DNA of 5,497 nt from Azospirillum sp. 47_25 (GCA_001917125.1 MNTU01000013.1:1-5497), one strand, 5' to 3'; counted from the stretch's first letter, positions 1 through 5,457 are shown. Numbers and translations are program-made. The notes: generated by a model from the letters alone, not told the origin.

Positions 1-100
1 ATCAGCCAATATGCTGGCCTTGCAAACGCGTCAGCAGCTGGGCGTCAACTCTTTGAGTTTGGCTTCTCAGGCGGCTCAGGCTGTTTTGAAATTGTTCTAG
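1..100 (+). CDS. Flagellin, 3' end only (first tandem copy)
   Basis: This is the last 32 codons and TAG stop of a flagellin gene that begins before the window; the first full codon is at 2. The visible residues are the C-terminal D0 helix, ending in QAAQAVLKLF. This helix packs in the core of the flagellar filament and is needed for export and polymerisation. The residues differ from the end of the complete flagellin at 322-1452 by a single change (LGVNS against LGINS). The DNA differs at 14 of 100 positions, nearly all synonymous or in the stop codon (TAG against TGA). This pattern means an older duplication under protein-level selection rather than a recent copy. The upstream part of the gene, and whether further copies precede it, cannot be seen. 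Confidence 0.93.
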   Translation, partial: SANMLALQTRQQLGVNSLSLASQAAQAVLKLF

Positions 101-118
101 TTTTTATGAATCTCCTGC

Positions 119-148
119 AAAAGAGCGGTTTCGGCCGCTCTTTTTTTT
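119..148 (+). terminator. Intrinsic terminator of first flagellin gene
   Basis: The stem AAAAGAGCGG (119-128) pairs perfectly with CCGCTCTTTT (135-144) around a six-base loop, TTTCGG. The 3' arm runs into an unbroken T tract ending at 148. The hairpin lies 18 bases after the stop codon of the upstream flagellin, exactly the same distance as its twin at 1471-1500. Confidence 0.93.
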
Positions 149-208
149 GTAACCATATTCAATATGCTCGTTTTTGTCTATAAGACTGTTAGCAAATGTA
201 TTTTTTAC

Positions 209-243
209 TTGTAAAAAGTGAGAAAACTTATTAACTGTATAAT
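209..243 (+). promoter_or_regulatory. Possible promoter of the complete flagellin gene
   Basis: A perfect TATAAT lies at 238-243, about 80 bases before the flagellin start. No good -35 sits at the usual distance. TTGTAA at 209-214 is 23 bases away, which is too far, and the bases at proper spacing are A/G rich. I see no sigma-54 site (GG-N10-GC) and no convincing sigma-28 site between the terminator and the gene. The -10 may be real with a weak -35, or flagellin transcription may use an alternative sigma factor whose site I do not recognise. Confidence 0.35.
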
Positions 244-266
244 AAGTTTAGTACAGCAAAGCAAAT

Positions 267-292
267 ACCATTATATCTCCGCAAGATTTGGT
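267..292 (+). other. Weak hairpin in flagellin 5' leader
   Basis: ACCA (267-270) and ATCT (275-278) can pair with AGAT (284-287) and TGGT (289-292), giving two short helices separated by an asymmetric internal loop. In Caulobacter, flagellin mRNA leaders are targets of the post-transcriptional regulator FlbT, so a structured leader would make sense. The stems are only four pairs each and may be chance. Confidence 0.2.
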
Positions 293-321
293 GTCTGTTC
301 ATTATTAAGAAGGGATTTAAC

Positions 322-1452
322 ATGGCTGATATTTCATTAACCGCAAGTATGCGCTCAAACTTATTGTCATTACAAAATACGCAAAGCCTGATGGATGTAA
401 CGCAGGAGCGTCTGTCCACCGGCAAAAAGGTGAACTCGGCTTTGGATAATCCCTCCTCATTTTATACGGCTCAGTCTTTGACCAACCGGGCTAACGACTT
501 GAGCGGTCTGCTGGATTCGATGGGGCAGGGCGTTCAAACCATTAAAGCCGCTAATGAAGGCATTGAAGCAATTACGACTTTTGTACAGCAGGCTAAGTCA
601 GTCGCCAATCAGGCCCGTAACGAGGCCAATAAGGTTGCCGGTTCTGTCGGAGACTATGATGCGGAAAAAATCGCTGCCAATACGAAGTTTAATATTACGG
701 TAACCTATAACGGGGAAACGAAAAGCGAAGAAGTCACATTAACCGATGCCAAAACATCAGGAACCGATGCAGCTACAGAAATTCAAGATGTTTTGCAGGC
801 AATGGAGTTCGGTGCTGACAGCACCGCTCTGGGAGCGAATTACACCGTTGCGTTTGAAGACGGGGCTTTTAAAGTCAGTTCTGCGAACGGCGAGGAAATT
901 AAAATTTCCTTTGAAGTCGGTGGTACAAAAATGAGTGCAACGGCAGGCAATGCCAATCGTCTCAAGTCGGTGTCTCAGTTTAATGATGTGTTGGATCAGA
1001 TTGACCAGCTGGCGAAAGATTCCGGATACAAGGGTATTAACCTGCTGGGCGGCACCGACCAGTCTTTGACTGTTATTTTTAACGAAGACCGCTCCTCTTC
1101 TCTGACCATTCAGGGCGTTGATGGCAGTACAAAGGGATTAAATATTTCTCGCGTAACGGATTGGGGAAGCAATAATGCGGTAGATATTTCAATCAGTGAG
1201 GTTGAAAGTGCCGTTAACGAACTGCGGAATATGGCTTCCGAATTCGGCAACAACTACTCGATTGTCCAAAACCGCGAAGACTTTACCGAAAACCTGATTA
1301 ATGTTTTGGAAGAAGGTTCCGATAAGTTGACTTTAGCGGATATGAATGAAGAATCGGCCAATATGCTGGCCTTGCAGACTCGTCAGCAACTGGGAATTAA
1401 CTCTTTGAGTTTGGCCTCTCAGGCTGCTCAGGCCGTGTTAAAATTGTTCTGA
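322..1452 (+). CDS. Flagellin, alphaproteobacterial type
   Basis: This encodes a 376-residue flagellin, the secreted subunit that polymerises into the flagellar filament. Residues 1-105 form the N-terminal D0/D1 region, with SLQNTQ, RLSTGKKVNSALDNPSSF (about 30-47) and ANEGIEAI (77-84). Residues 106-235 are a variable, strand-rich surface domain. Residues 236-376 carry the C-terminal D1/D0, with GINLLGG, LTIQGVDGS and the final QAAQAVLKLF. There is no cysteine, as is usual for flagellins. The ATG at 322 is chosen because GAAGGGA (309-315) lies seven bases upstream and the N-terminus matches the family start. The gene has its own terminator, so it is probably transcribed singly. It is a tandem paralogue of the gene ending at 100. 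Flagellin identity is firm; which numbered paralogue it is cannot be said, so no symbol is given. Confidence 0.97.
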   Translation: MADISLTASMRSNLLSLQNTQSLMDVTQERLSTGKKVNSALDNPSSFYTAQSLTNRANDLSGLLDSMGQGVQTIKAANEGIEAITTFVQQAKSVANQARNEANKVAGSVGDYDAEKIAANTKFNITVTYNGETKSEEVTLTDAKTSGTDAATEIQDVLQAMEFGADSTALGANYTVAFEDGAFKVSSANGEEIKISFEVGGTKMSATAGNANRLKSVSQFNDVLDQIDQLAKDSGYKGINLLGGTDQSLTVIFNEDRSSSLTIQGVDGSTKGLNISRVTDWGSNNAVDISISEVESAVNELRNMASEFGNNYSIVQNREDFTENLINVLEEGSDKLTLADMNEESANMLALQTRQQLGINSLSLASQAAQAVLKLF

Positions 1453-1500
1453 TTTTAACAAATCTCCTGCAAAAGAGCGGTTTTGGCCGCTCTTTTTTTT
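1353..1500 (+). repeat. Direct repeat, right copy (flagellin tail plus terminator)
   Basis: This is the partner of 1-148, aligned base for base through the coding tail, the 18-base spacer and the terminator hairpin. The loop differs slightly (TTTTGG here, TTTCGG in the left copy) while the stem is unchanged, which suggests selection on the stem. Confidence 0.85.
1471..1500 (+). terminator. Intrinsic terminator of second flagellin gene
   Basis: The stem AAAAGAGCGG (1471-1480) pairs perfectly with CCGCTCTTTT (1487-1496), with the loop TTTTGG and a T run to 1500. It lies 18 bases after the TGA stop and isolates flagellin transcription from the operon that follows. Confidence 0.94.
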
Positions 1501-1504
1501 ATGT

Positions 1505-1537
1505 TTGCTTGTATTTTTGCGGAAAATAGAATATATT
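1505..1537 (+). promoter_or_regulatory. Probable sigma-70-type promoter of the two-gene operon
   Basis: Two overlapping readings are possible: TTGTAT (1509-1514) with TATATT (1532-1537) at 17 bases, or TTGCTT (1505-1510) with TAGAAT (1527-1532) at 16 bases. Either would start transcription around 1540-1545, between the flagellin terminator and the ATG at 1580. The region is A/T rich, as expected for a promoter. Confidence 0.45.
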
Positions 1538-1579
1538 AGAAGAAGAATTTAACCGATAAACAAGCGCTCGGGAATACGC

Positions 1580-3118
1580 ATGGAAGAAAATTATCCGGAA
1601 ATAAACAACGAAGAAATCTCCCGTATCAATGAAGGCCCTCGTGAGACTGACCCTTTTGACGGCGGTGTAACCGCTCCGCTGGCCGGAGACGATGCCGACA
1701 GCAAAGCGGCTTTTTACTCTTTAAGCGACAGCGACATCCGCGTTTTGCAAAAGTCGGTTGACCGCAAGGCAATTGACTATATTGACCGGGCGGAGCACGA
1801 CGGCAGAATTACGCCGGAAGCCGCAGACTATCTTCGCTCGTATTATGCCGATTCAATGGAAATTTACGCACAGTTTTATTATGAAATGATAAGCGTTCTC
1901 GGCGAACCGCAGACCTGCCGCCGAAACGACCTGGAACCGGGCGAAGTCGATGATAAAAACTATTCGCTTACTTATGTGACGCCGAATAACTCAATGATTC
2001 TGACTTATCCGAACATTTCCGACGATATTGATTTGGCTGAAAGCAAAATGTATTTTACCATGCCGGGAATGAAGAACGTTGCCCGTGCGGTTGCCAAAAT
2101 TCAGAAAGGCGGCAAATATGACGAGGCTTACCGGGAGGAGCTGGCGGCGCTGGCTCGGCAACATCCCCGGGGAGGCAAGACTTATCAGCGCTCCGTCGCC
2201 GCACTCACGCCGGTGCATGAGCGGCTGAAAGATGTTCTGCGCGCCACCATCAGCGTGCCGACTTATGACTCGATTGAAAAGATTATTTCCAAAATCACCC
2301 GGGCCAGCGGCTTTAAAGTGGCGGAAACCAAAGACAAGTTCCGGGCCAACCGTTCTGCTTCCGATAATTCTTTTTATGAAAATAAAAAAAATTATCGGGA
2401 CAAGAAAATCTGTTTTAAAAAGGACGGGCTGTATTTTGAAATTCAGTTTAAGGTTCAGCTTTTGGAAAAGGCGGACAGCCTCAGCCACCCGCTGTATGAA
2501 AAGCTGCGGGAAAAAATTGATGAATTTAACCGCACCGATCAAAGCGATTTTGACGCCCGCAACCGTCTGGAGCGGGAAAAGACCTGGCTGGAATGGGAAA
2601 TTCGCAAAATCAACCGCAAAGGAATAGACGATTATAATCTGTTTATTCTCGATAAAGCCTTAAAAAAAGACACCCGCCTGAAAAAAGAAAAAATCCGCCG
2701 CCTGCGGCTTGAATATGCCCAGACTTCGGATGCTGAAGAACGCCGGCGGCTGCAAAAAGAAATTTATCAGACCGGGCAATCGCTGAATGCGGCGCCGGTA
2801 ACTCCCGAGGCGGAAAACTTTATCCGCAATAACTTTATTGTCCGTCCTTATAAGGCAATAGACCAACAGCGTGAATTTACGGATGCTCCGCCGGAACTGC
2901 AAAGTTTTGCAATGTTGAACTATTTTCTTGTAAGTCCCCGTTATCGTGCTACTATACCGGGGAGGCTGTCAGACGATTATAATGATAAATATAACCAGGC
3001 CGACAGCGCGCGCCGCCGGAACGAGCAGGACGTTTTTGAACAGGAATGCCGATTGTATGAGCAGACCCGGGGCAAAAGCGGAATTCTGTTCAATCGAAAA
3101 AATTATCATCGAGGGTAA
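1580..3118 (+). CDS. Uncharacterised protein with divergent RelA/SpoT-like nucleotidyltransferase domain
   Basis: I do not recognise this 512-residue protein as a whole. Its middle (about 155-312) reads like a RelA/SpoT (p)ppGpp synthetase domain. DVLRATI (218-224) matches the D-hydrophobic-R strand, KDKF (251-254) the next strand, NYRDK (271-275) the family's GY-R-D/S motif, FEIQF (286-290) the EIQ motif, and HPLYEKLR (303-310) the closing H-LYE-R helix. The likely metal-binding D218 and E287 and guanine-stacking Y272 are kept, and Y272 to E287 is 15 residues, the spacing I recall for RelA/SpoT enzymes. A possible ATP-binding G-loop is GMKNVARAVAK (163-173), but the usual arginine is glycine and about 30 residues are inserted after it. 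Residues 1-150 are acidic then helical; 325-400 are charged and probably coiled coil. There is no signal peptide or HD hydrolase domain. GGGA (1570-1573) is a modest ribosome site. It is followed after seven bases by a Sel1-repeat gene. Catalytic activity is inference. Confidence 0.6.
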   Translation: MEENYPEINNEEISRINEGPRETDPFDGGVTAPLAGDDADSKAAFYSLSDSDIRVLQKSVDRKAIDYIDRAEHDGRITPEAADYLRSYYADSMEIYAQFYYEMISVLGEPQTCRRNDLEPGEVDDKNYSLTYVTPNNSMILTYPNISDDIDLAESKMYFTMPGMKNVARAVAKIQKGGKYDEAYREELAALARQHPRGGKTYQRSVAALTPVHERLKDVLRATISVPTYDSIEKIISKITRASGFKVAETKDKFRANRSASDNSFYENKKNYRDKKICFKKDGLYFEIQFKVQLLEKADSLSHPLYEKLREKIDEFNRTDQSDFDARNRLEREKTWLEWEIRKINRKGIDDYNLFILDKALKKDTRLKKEKIRRLRLEYAQTSDAEERRRLQKEIYQTGQSLNAAPVTPEAENFIRNNFIVRPYKAIDQQREFTDAPPELQSFAMLNYFLVSPRYRATIPGRLSDDYNDKYNQADSARRRNEQDVFEQECRLYEQTRGKSGILFNRKNYHRG

Positions 3119-3125
3119 GAATTAA

Positions 3126-4277
3126 ATGAAAAAGTTTTTGTTTCTTTGTACGGCTCTGGCTCTTGTCAGTCCTTCGGCTTATGCCCAGTTTGAACTGAAC
3201 GATGAAGAAATCAGCGGAGGCAAGGGGGTATTGTCGCTGACGGACGGCATCGTTCTTGACAAAGAGAAAAAGCCGGAAGAGCCCAAAGCCGAAGACAATG
3301 AAGACAAAGGCATTTTTTCGTTTATGGATTTTTCCTTTCTGAAAAAAGACAAGCCGAAACTGACCGCTTTGCCGAACGAGCGCAAAGAAACTTTTGTTCA
3401 GCGCATTACCCGCCAGGCCGAAGAGGGCGATGTCGATGCGCAGTTGAGTCTTGGCTATATGTACCTCTACGGGGAAGACGGTGTTCCGGTCGATTATAAA
3501 AAAGCTTTTACCTACTATAATATGGCGGCGGCGCAAAACGACCCCATTGCGGTTAATAATCTGGGCAGTTTGTATTTCAGCGGCATCGGTACGGAAAAGA
3601 ATTTTACCAAAGCGGCGCAGCTTTTTGACAAAGCGTCCAAACTCGGCAATACGGAAGCCGCGGTTAATCTGGCCTTTATCTATCTGACCAAAAATTCGTC
3701 GCTGAATAATCCGCGGGAGGCCATACAGCTTTTGAAAACCGCAGCCGAAGCCGGAAACCCGACCGCCAAGTTTATGCTCGGCTATGCTTATTTCAAAGGT
3801 TTGGTCGTTGAACAAAATTATAAAAAAGCCGTTGTTCTGTTGCGTGAAGCCGCCAATGTCAAATATGCCGACGCCGAATATCTGCTTGCCTATATGTATC
3901 TGAACGGTCTGGGCATTACCAAAAACTACGGCAACGCCGTTAAATATTTTACTTATGCCGCCAATCAGGGAAATGTTGACGCCATGATTGAGCTGGGCAA
4001 TATTCTGGCAGCGGGAACCATGTACACCAAAGATTTGTACCGGGCGCATATCTTGTTTAACATTGCCTCGGTGCACGGTGTTGCCTCTGCGGCGGAAAAA
4101 CGCGACTACCTGGAAAAGAAACTGAAAATCGAAGAACTTTTGCAGGCTCAGGCTGAGGCTGAAAAGTTTAAAGAAAAGCCTTCGGAACTGACATCTTACA
4201 TCAAGCAGACCTTCGGAGACAACATCCGCCATTATATTGATGAGAATATGTCATATAATGCTACCCAGATAAAATAA
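3126..4277 (+). CDS. Secreted Sel1-like repeat (SLR/TPR) protein
   Basis: This encodes a 383-residue exported repeat protein. Residues 1-20 are a clear Sec signal peptide: KK, a hydrophobic core (FLFLCTALALV), and cleavage predicted after AYA before Q21. Residues 23-95 form a charged linker rich in K, E and D. Residues 101-317 contain about six Sel1-type alpha-alpha repeats of 35-37 residues, shown by recurring motifs such as DAQLSLGYMYLYG, AVNNLGSLYFSG, AKFMLGYAYFKG and AEYLLAYMYLNG, each followed by a KA..(Y/L)..AA helix. The tail (323-350) is a charged helix, probably coiled coil. Such repeats form superhelical scaffolds for protein contacts; this one should act in the periplasm or outside the cell. 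The ATG at 3126 follows GAGGG (3111-3115), which lies inside the end of the upstream gene, so the two are likely translationally coupled. The binding partner is unknown. No clear terminator follows. Confidence 0.9.
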   Translation: MKKFLFLCTALALVSPSAYAQFELNDEEISGGKGVLSLTDGIVLDKEKKPEEPKAEDNEDKGIFSFMDFSFLKKDKPKLTALPNERKETFVQRITRQAEEGDVDAQLSLGYMYLYGEDGVPVDYKKAFTYYNMAAAQNDPIAVNNLGSLYFSGIGTEKNFTKAAQLFDKASKLGNTEAAVNLAFIYLTKNSSLNNPREAIQLLKTAAEAGNPTAKFMLGYAYFKGLVVEQNYKKAVVLLREAANVKYADAEYLLAYMYLNGLGITKNYGNAVKYFTYAANQGNVDAMIELGNILAAGTMYTKDLYRAHILFNIASVHGVASAAEKRDYLEKKLKIEELLQAQAEAEKFKEKPSELTSYIKQTFGDNIRHYIDENMSYNATQIK

Positions 4278-4306
4278 TTTGCCGGGGTGTAATTAGTCAA
4301 ATCCCT

Positions 4307-4334
4307 TTGCATTAAAAATAAAAAACCTTATAAT
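4307..4334 (+). promoter_or_regulatory. Strong sigma-70-type promoter before structured RNA
   Basis: TTGCAT (4307-4312) and a perfect TATAAT (4329-4334) are separated by 16 bases of A/T-rich sequence. Transcription would start near 4341, at the foot of the first hairpin of the structured segment. This is the best promoter in the window and lies about 240 bases upstream of the XRE gene, so it implies either a long leader or a separate RNA. Confidence 0.7.
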
Positions 4335-4336
4335 TA

Positions 4337-4561
4337 TCGCGAACAGCAGTATTTTTGCTGTGCGATTAAACGCGGAGCCCTGAGAAGCTCTTTTATCTAT
4401 AGCGGCGCCGGCCGCCGACGGCTGACTTGAAAGCCGGGACCGGGATTATTACTTGTTATCGGTCGGGGAGACTTTAGTGTATGTTCAGAGCTTAGGCTTA
4501 AAGACTAAAGTGTCATTTCTATAGATATGATTTCTCAGCTCTCCGGCCGCCTTAACGCGGT
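4337..4561 (+). ncRNA. Candidate structured RNA: long leader of the XRE gene or separate small RNA
   Basis: The first hairpin pairs ACAGCA (4343-4348) with TGCTGT (4356-4361), extended by TCGC/GCGA outside it. A long closing helix follows: CGGAG (4373-4377) with CTCCG (4541-4545), CTGAGAA (4380-4386) with TTCTCAG (4532-4538), and TATCTATAG (4394-4402) with CTATAGATA (4519-4527), separated by small internal loops. Inside it are four possible hairpins: CGGC/GCCG (4403-4414), CGGCT/AGCCG (4419-4436), GACCG/CGGTC (4438-4464) and ACTTTAGT/ACTAAAGT (4471-4511). CCGC (4547-4550) and GCGG (4557-4560) form a last hairpin just before the ribosome site. No open reading frame or T-tract terminator was found in it. 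Size and a long closing stem recall 6S RNA, but the branched interior does not fit. I see no RNase P, SRP, tmRNA or known riboswitch motif. Confidence 0.55.
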
Positions 4562-4581
4562 GTTGGTTAGGAATAAAACAA

Positions 4582-4914
4582 GTGATAGTGAGCGAGACTG
4601 ATAAATCTTTGGGCAAAAAACTTCGTCAGCTCCGTGAAGGCAGGGGCTTAAGCCAGGAAAAACTGGCCCGCGAAATCGGCGTTGTTTTCCAGCAAATTCA
4701 AAAATATGAAGCCGGCATAAACCGGATATCCTGTTCCCGCCTCTTAAAAATTCTTGATGTTCTTGATATCTCCATAATTGATTTCTTTGCAGGCATAAAG
4801 GTTTCCGACCATCTGATTATCAGCGAAGAAGAATGTCAGCTGTTTAATGCCTATCGCCAGAAAAATCCCCAAACCCGCCGGGCGATTCTGACTTTGCTCG
4901 GTAATCCGAACTAA
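4582..4914 (+). CDS. XRE-family helix-turn-helix transcriptional regulator
   Basis: This encodes a 110-residue DNA-binding protein of the Cro/CI (XRE) family. Residues 9-70 form the five-helix HTH domain: LGKKLRQLREGRGLSQEKLA, then the turn EIGV, the recognition helix VFQQIQKYEAG (35-45) and NRISCSRLLKILDVL (47-61). The wording QQIQKYE-G-NRIS is typical of the alphaproteobacterial branch. Residues 72-110 are a short C-terminal helical part (LFNAYRQKNPQTRRAILTLL), perhaps for dimerisation; no ligand-binding or enzyme domain is present. The start is a GTG at 4582, chosen because AGGA (4569-4572) lies nine bases upstream; GTG at 4588 is an alternative. The gene sits directly downstream of a strongly structured segment with its own promoter, so its translation may depend on that leader. 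The target genes cannot be told from the sequence. Confidence 0.93.
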   Translation: MIVSETDKSLGKKLRQLREGRGLSQEKLAREIGVVFQQIQKYEAGINRISCSRLLKILDVLDISIIDFFAGIKVSDHLIISEEECQLFNAYRQKNPQTRRAILTLLGNPN

Positions 4915-4930
4915 GTATGACAACACAATA

Positions 4931-4964
4931 AACCGTCATTATCCGGCTTGATTCCCTCACGGTT
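4931..4964 (+). repeat. Degenerate palindromic repeat copy within an inverted repeat
   Basis: GTCATTATCCGGCTTGA (4935-4951) matches the left arm and loop of the intact repeats further on, but the right arm is lost. It sits inside AACCGT (4931-4936) and ACGGTT (4959-4964), a perfect six-base inverted repeat that could form a hairpin after the XRE stop codon. There is no T tract, so an intrinsic terminator is not supported. Confidence 0.5.
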
Positions 4965-5053
4965 ATTACCTGACATTCTCCTCTCTCTGTCATTGCGCTA
5001 TTTATGTCATTGCCCGCACCCCTCAACATCATTTCCCGACACTCTCCCCTTTC

Positions 5054-5083
5054 TGTCATTGCCCGACTTGATCGGGCAATCCA
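5054..5083 (+). repeat. Intact palindromic repeat copy
   Basis: ATTGCCCGA (5058-5066) pairs perfectly with TCGGGCAAT (5072-5080) around the loop CTTGA. This nine-pair stem is the best preserved copy and defines the unit TGTCATTGCCCGACTTGA plus its mirror arm and CCA. Confidence 0.85.
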
Positions 5084-5105
5084 CCACTTTATGTCTTGTT
5101 TTTCA

Positions 5106-5134
5106 GATGCCCCCGGTCGAGCCGGAGTATGACA
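5106..5134 (-). repeat. Diverged repeat copy in reverse orientation
   Basis: Read on the minus strand this is TGTCATACTCCGGCTCGACC and then GGGGGCATC, which matches the unit at 5190-5218 in TGTCAT, CCGGCT and GACCGG. Its arms have drifted, so only the inner CCGG pairs remain. Confidence 0.7.
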
Positions 5135-5189
5135 ACAACAAAGGCCATTACTTTCTTGTTTGTGTCATTTTCTGACATTTTCCCCTTTC

Positions 5190-5219
5190 TGTCATTGCCC
5201 GGCTTGACCGGATAATCCA
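5190..5219 (+). repeat. Palindromic repeat copy with mismatched arm
   Basis: ATTGCCCGG (5194-5202), loop CTTGA, then CCGGATAAT (5208-5216). The stem has one G-T and one C-A mismatch. It shares with the 5054 copy the upstream block CCCCTTTC and the downstream CCA. Confidence 0.8.
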
Positions 5220-5220
5220 T

Positions 5221-5299
5221 TATTTTCTATCTCGTTTTTTGGGATACTCCGGTTATGCGTTCGGAATATTTAACTTGCAAAATAAAAATGTTGTGGTGT
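5221..5299. other. Short intergenic stretch with no definite feature
   Basis: This lies between the repeat cluster and the leader RNA. A poor promoter reading is possible (TTCGGA at 5260-5265, TAAAAA at 5283-5288, 17 bases apart), which would place the start near 5295, just before the leader's closing helix. I see nothing else here. Confidence 0.25.
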
Positions 5300-5407
5300 C
5301 TCAAAAACATCTTGTAGATTTATAAATATCCTCTTTAGGAGGAGTGCACGATATAAGCCTCTGGTCGAATAAGTGTGACTGTATCTACACAGTTTTTGAG
5401 CTCCTCC
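5300..5407 (+). promoter_or_regulatory. Riboswitch-like leader RNA, class not recognised
   Basis: CTCAAAAAC (5300-5308) is the exact reverse complement of GTTTTTGAG (5392-5400), and just inside it TGTAGAT (5313-5319) is the exact reverse complement of ATCTACA (5383-5389). These 16 pairs, with a 4/2 internal loop, close a domain of about 100 nt. Inside, ATATC (5326-5330) can pair with GATAT (5350-5354), and TCCTC (5329-5333) alternatively with GAGGA (5339-5343). GGAGGAG (5338-5344) is perfectly complementary to CTCCTCC (5401-5407), the tail right after the closing helix, which gives an H-type pseudoknot. An intrinsic terminator and then a strong ribosome site and start codon follow, the usual layout of a cis-acting riboswitch. 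It does not match the purine, SAM, TPP, FMN, lysine, glycine, preQ1, guanidine or fluoride consensus as I know them. Its ligand, if any, is unknown. Confidence 0.55.
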
Positions 5408-5436
5408 ACCTTTTGCTAAAAAGGTGGTTTTGTTTT
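5406..5436 (+). terminator. Intrinsic terminator inside the leader
   Basis: CCACCTTTT (5406-5414) pairs perfectly with AAAAGGTGG (5419-5427) around the loop GCTA, followed by TTTTGTTTT. It lies 26 bases before the next start codon, so it probably acts as a conditional terminator for that gene. Its first two bases are shared with the CTCCTCC tail that can form the pseudoknot. Confidence 0.8.
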
Positions 5437-5450
5437 ACTAATAACAAAAC

Positions 5451-5457
5451 AGGAGCT
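5451..5457 (+). promoter_or_regulatory. Ribosome-binding site that can be masked by the leader
   Basis: AGGAG (5451-5455) lies six bases before the ATG at 5462, an excellent ribosome site. AGGAGCT (5451-5457) is the perfect complement of AGCTCCT (5399-5405) at the end of the leader's closing helix, so folding could hide it. CTCCT at 5482-5486 inside the new gene can also pair with it. Confidence 0.7.

Larger units (their letters stand above)
1..148 (+). repeat. Direct repeat, left copy (flagellin tail plus terminator)
   Basis: This segment aligns without gaps to 1353-1500: the 100-base coding tail (86 identical positions), the 18-base spacer (mostly identical, sharing AATCTCCTGC) and the terminator hairpin. 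It shows that the flagellin duplication unit included the gene's own terminator. Confidence 0.85.
4971..5219. repeat. Cluster of REP-like palindromic repeats and half copies
   Basis: The stretch repeats a unit of roughly GACATTTTCCCCTTTCTG followed by TCATTGCCCG. It starts at 4972, about 5037 and 5174; the last two copies run on into palindromes. Further half copies of TGTCATTGC lie at 4989 and 5005. Together with the reverse-orientation copy at 5106-5134 this fills the interval, leaving no room for a credible gene. Such GTCATTGCC-CTTGA-GGCAATCC elements are common between genes in alphaproteobacteria. Confidence 0.75.

Noticed and set aside
1552..1559. ACCGATAA, close to the sigma-28 flagellar -10 (GCCGATAA), before the RelA/SpoT-like gene
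   Set aside because: No TAAA-type -35 lies at the needed distance upstream, and an overlapping sigma-70-type promoter explains the gene better. The match is probably chance despite the flagellin neighbour.
3090..4232. Long open frame on the minus strand, 380 codons
   Set aside because: It lies wholly opposite the Sel1-repeat gene, whose signal peptide and repeats are unmistakable. The frame is a by-product of that gene's codon use, and its translation is low-complexity F/R/I/G-rich sequence.
4415..4440. T-arm-like hairpin on the minus strand (CGGCT, loop TTCAAGTC, AGCCG) hinting at tRNA or tmRNA
   Set aside because: The loop is eight bases, the required closing G-C pair is absent, and no acceptor stem, CCA end or tag frame accompanies it.
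4844..5175. Short open frames on both strands through the repeat region
   Set aside because: They are made of the palindromic repeats (SLSLRYLCHCP-type translations), have no ribosome site and resemble no protein.
4971..5219. Regularly repeated short palindromes resembling a CRISPR array
   Set aside because: Spacing is irregular, copies occur in both orientations and are diverged, and there are no uniform unique spacers or cas genes.
5288..5317. Nine-residue leader peptide frame MLWCLKNIL, suggesting amino-acid attenuation
   Set aside because: No ribosome site precedes it and there is no run of a single regulatory amino acid. The bases are better explained as the 5' arm of the leader's closing helix.
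5338..5407. Purine riboswitch, because of the 70-base size with TATAA and GTATCTAC words
   Set aside because: The words are not in the purine aptamer order: there is no P3 after the TCTAC word and the kissing loops are missing. The longer closing helix at 5300-5400 gives a better fold.
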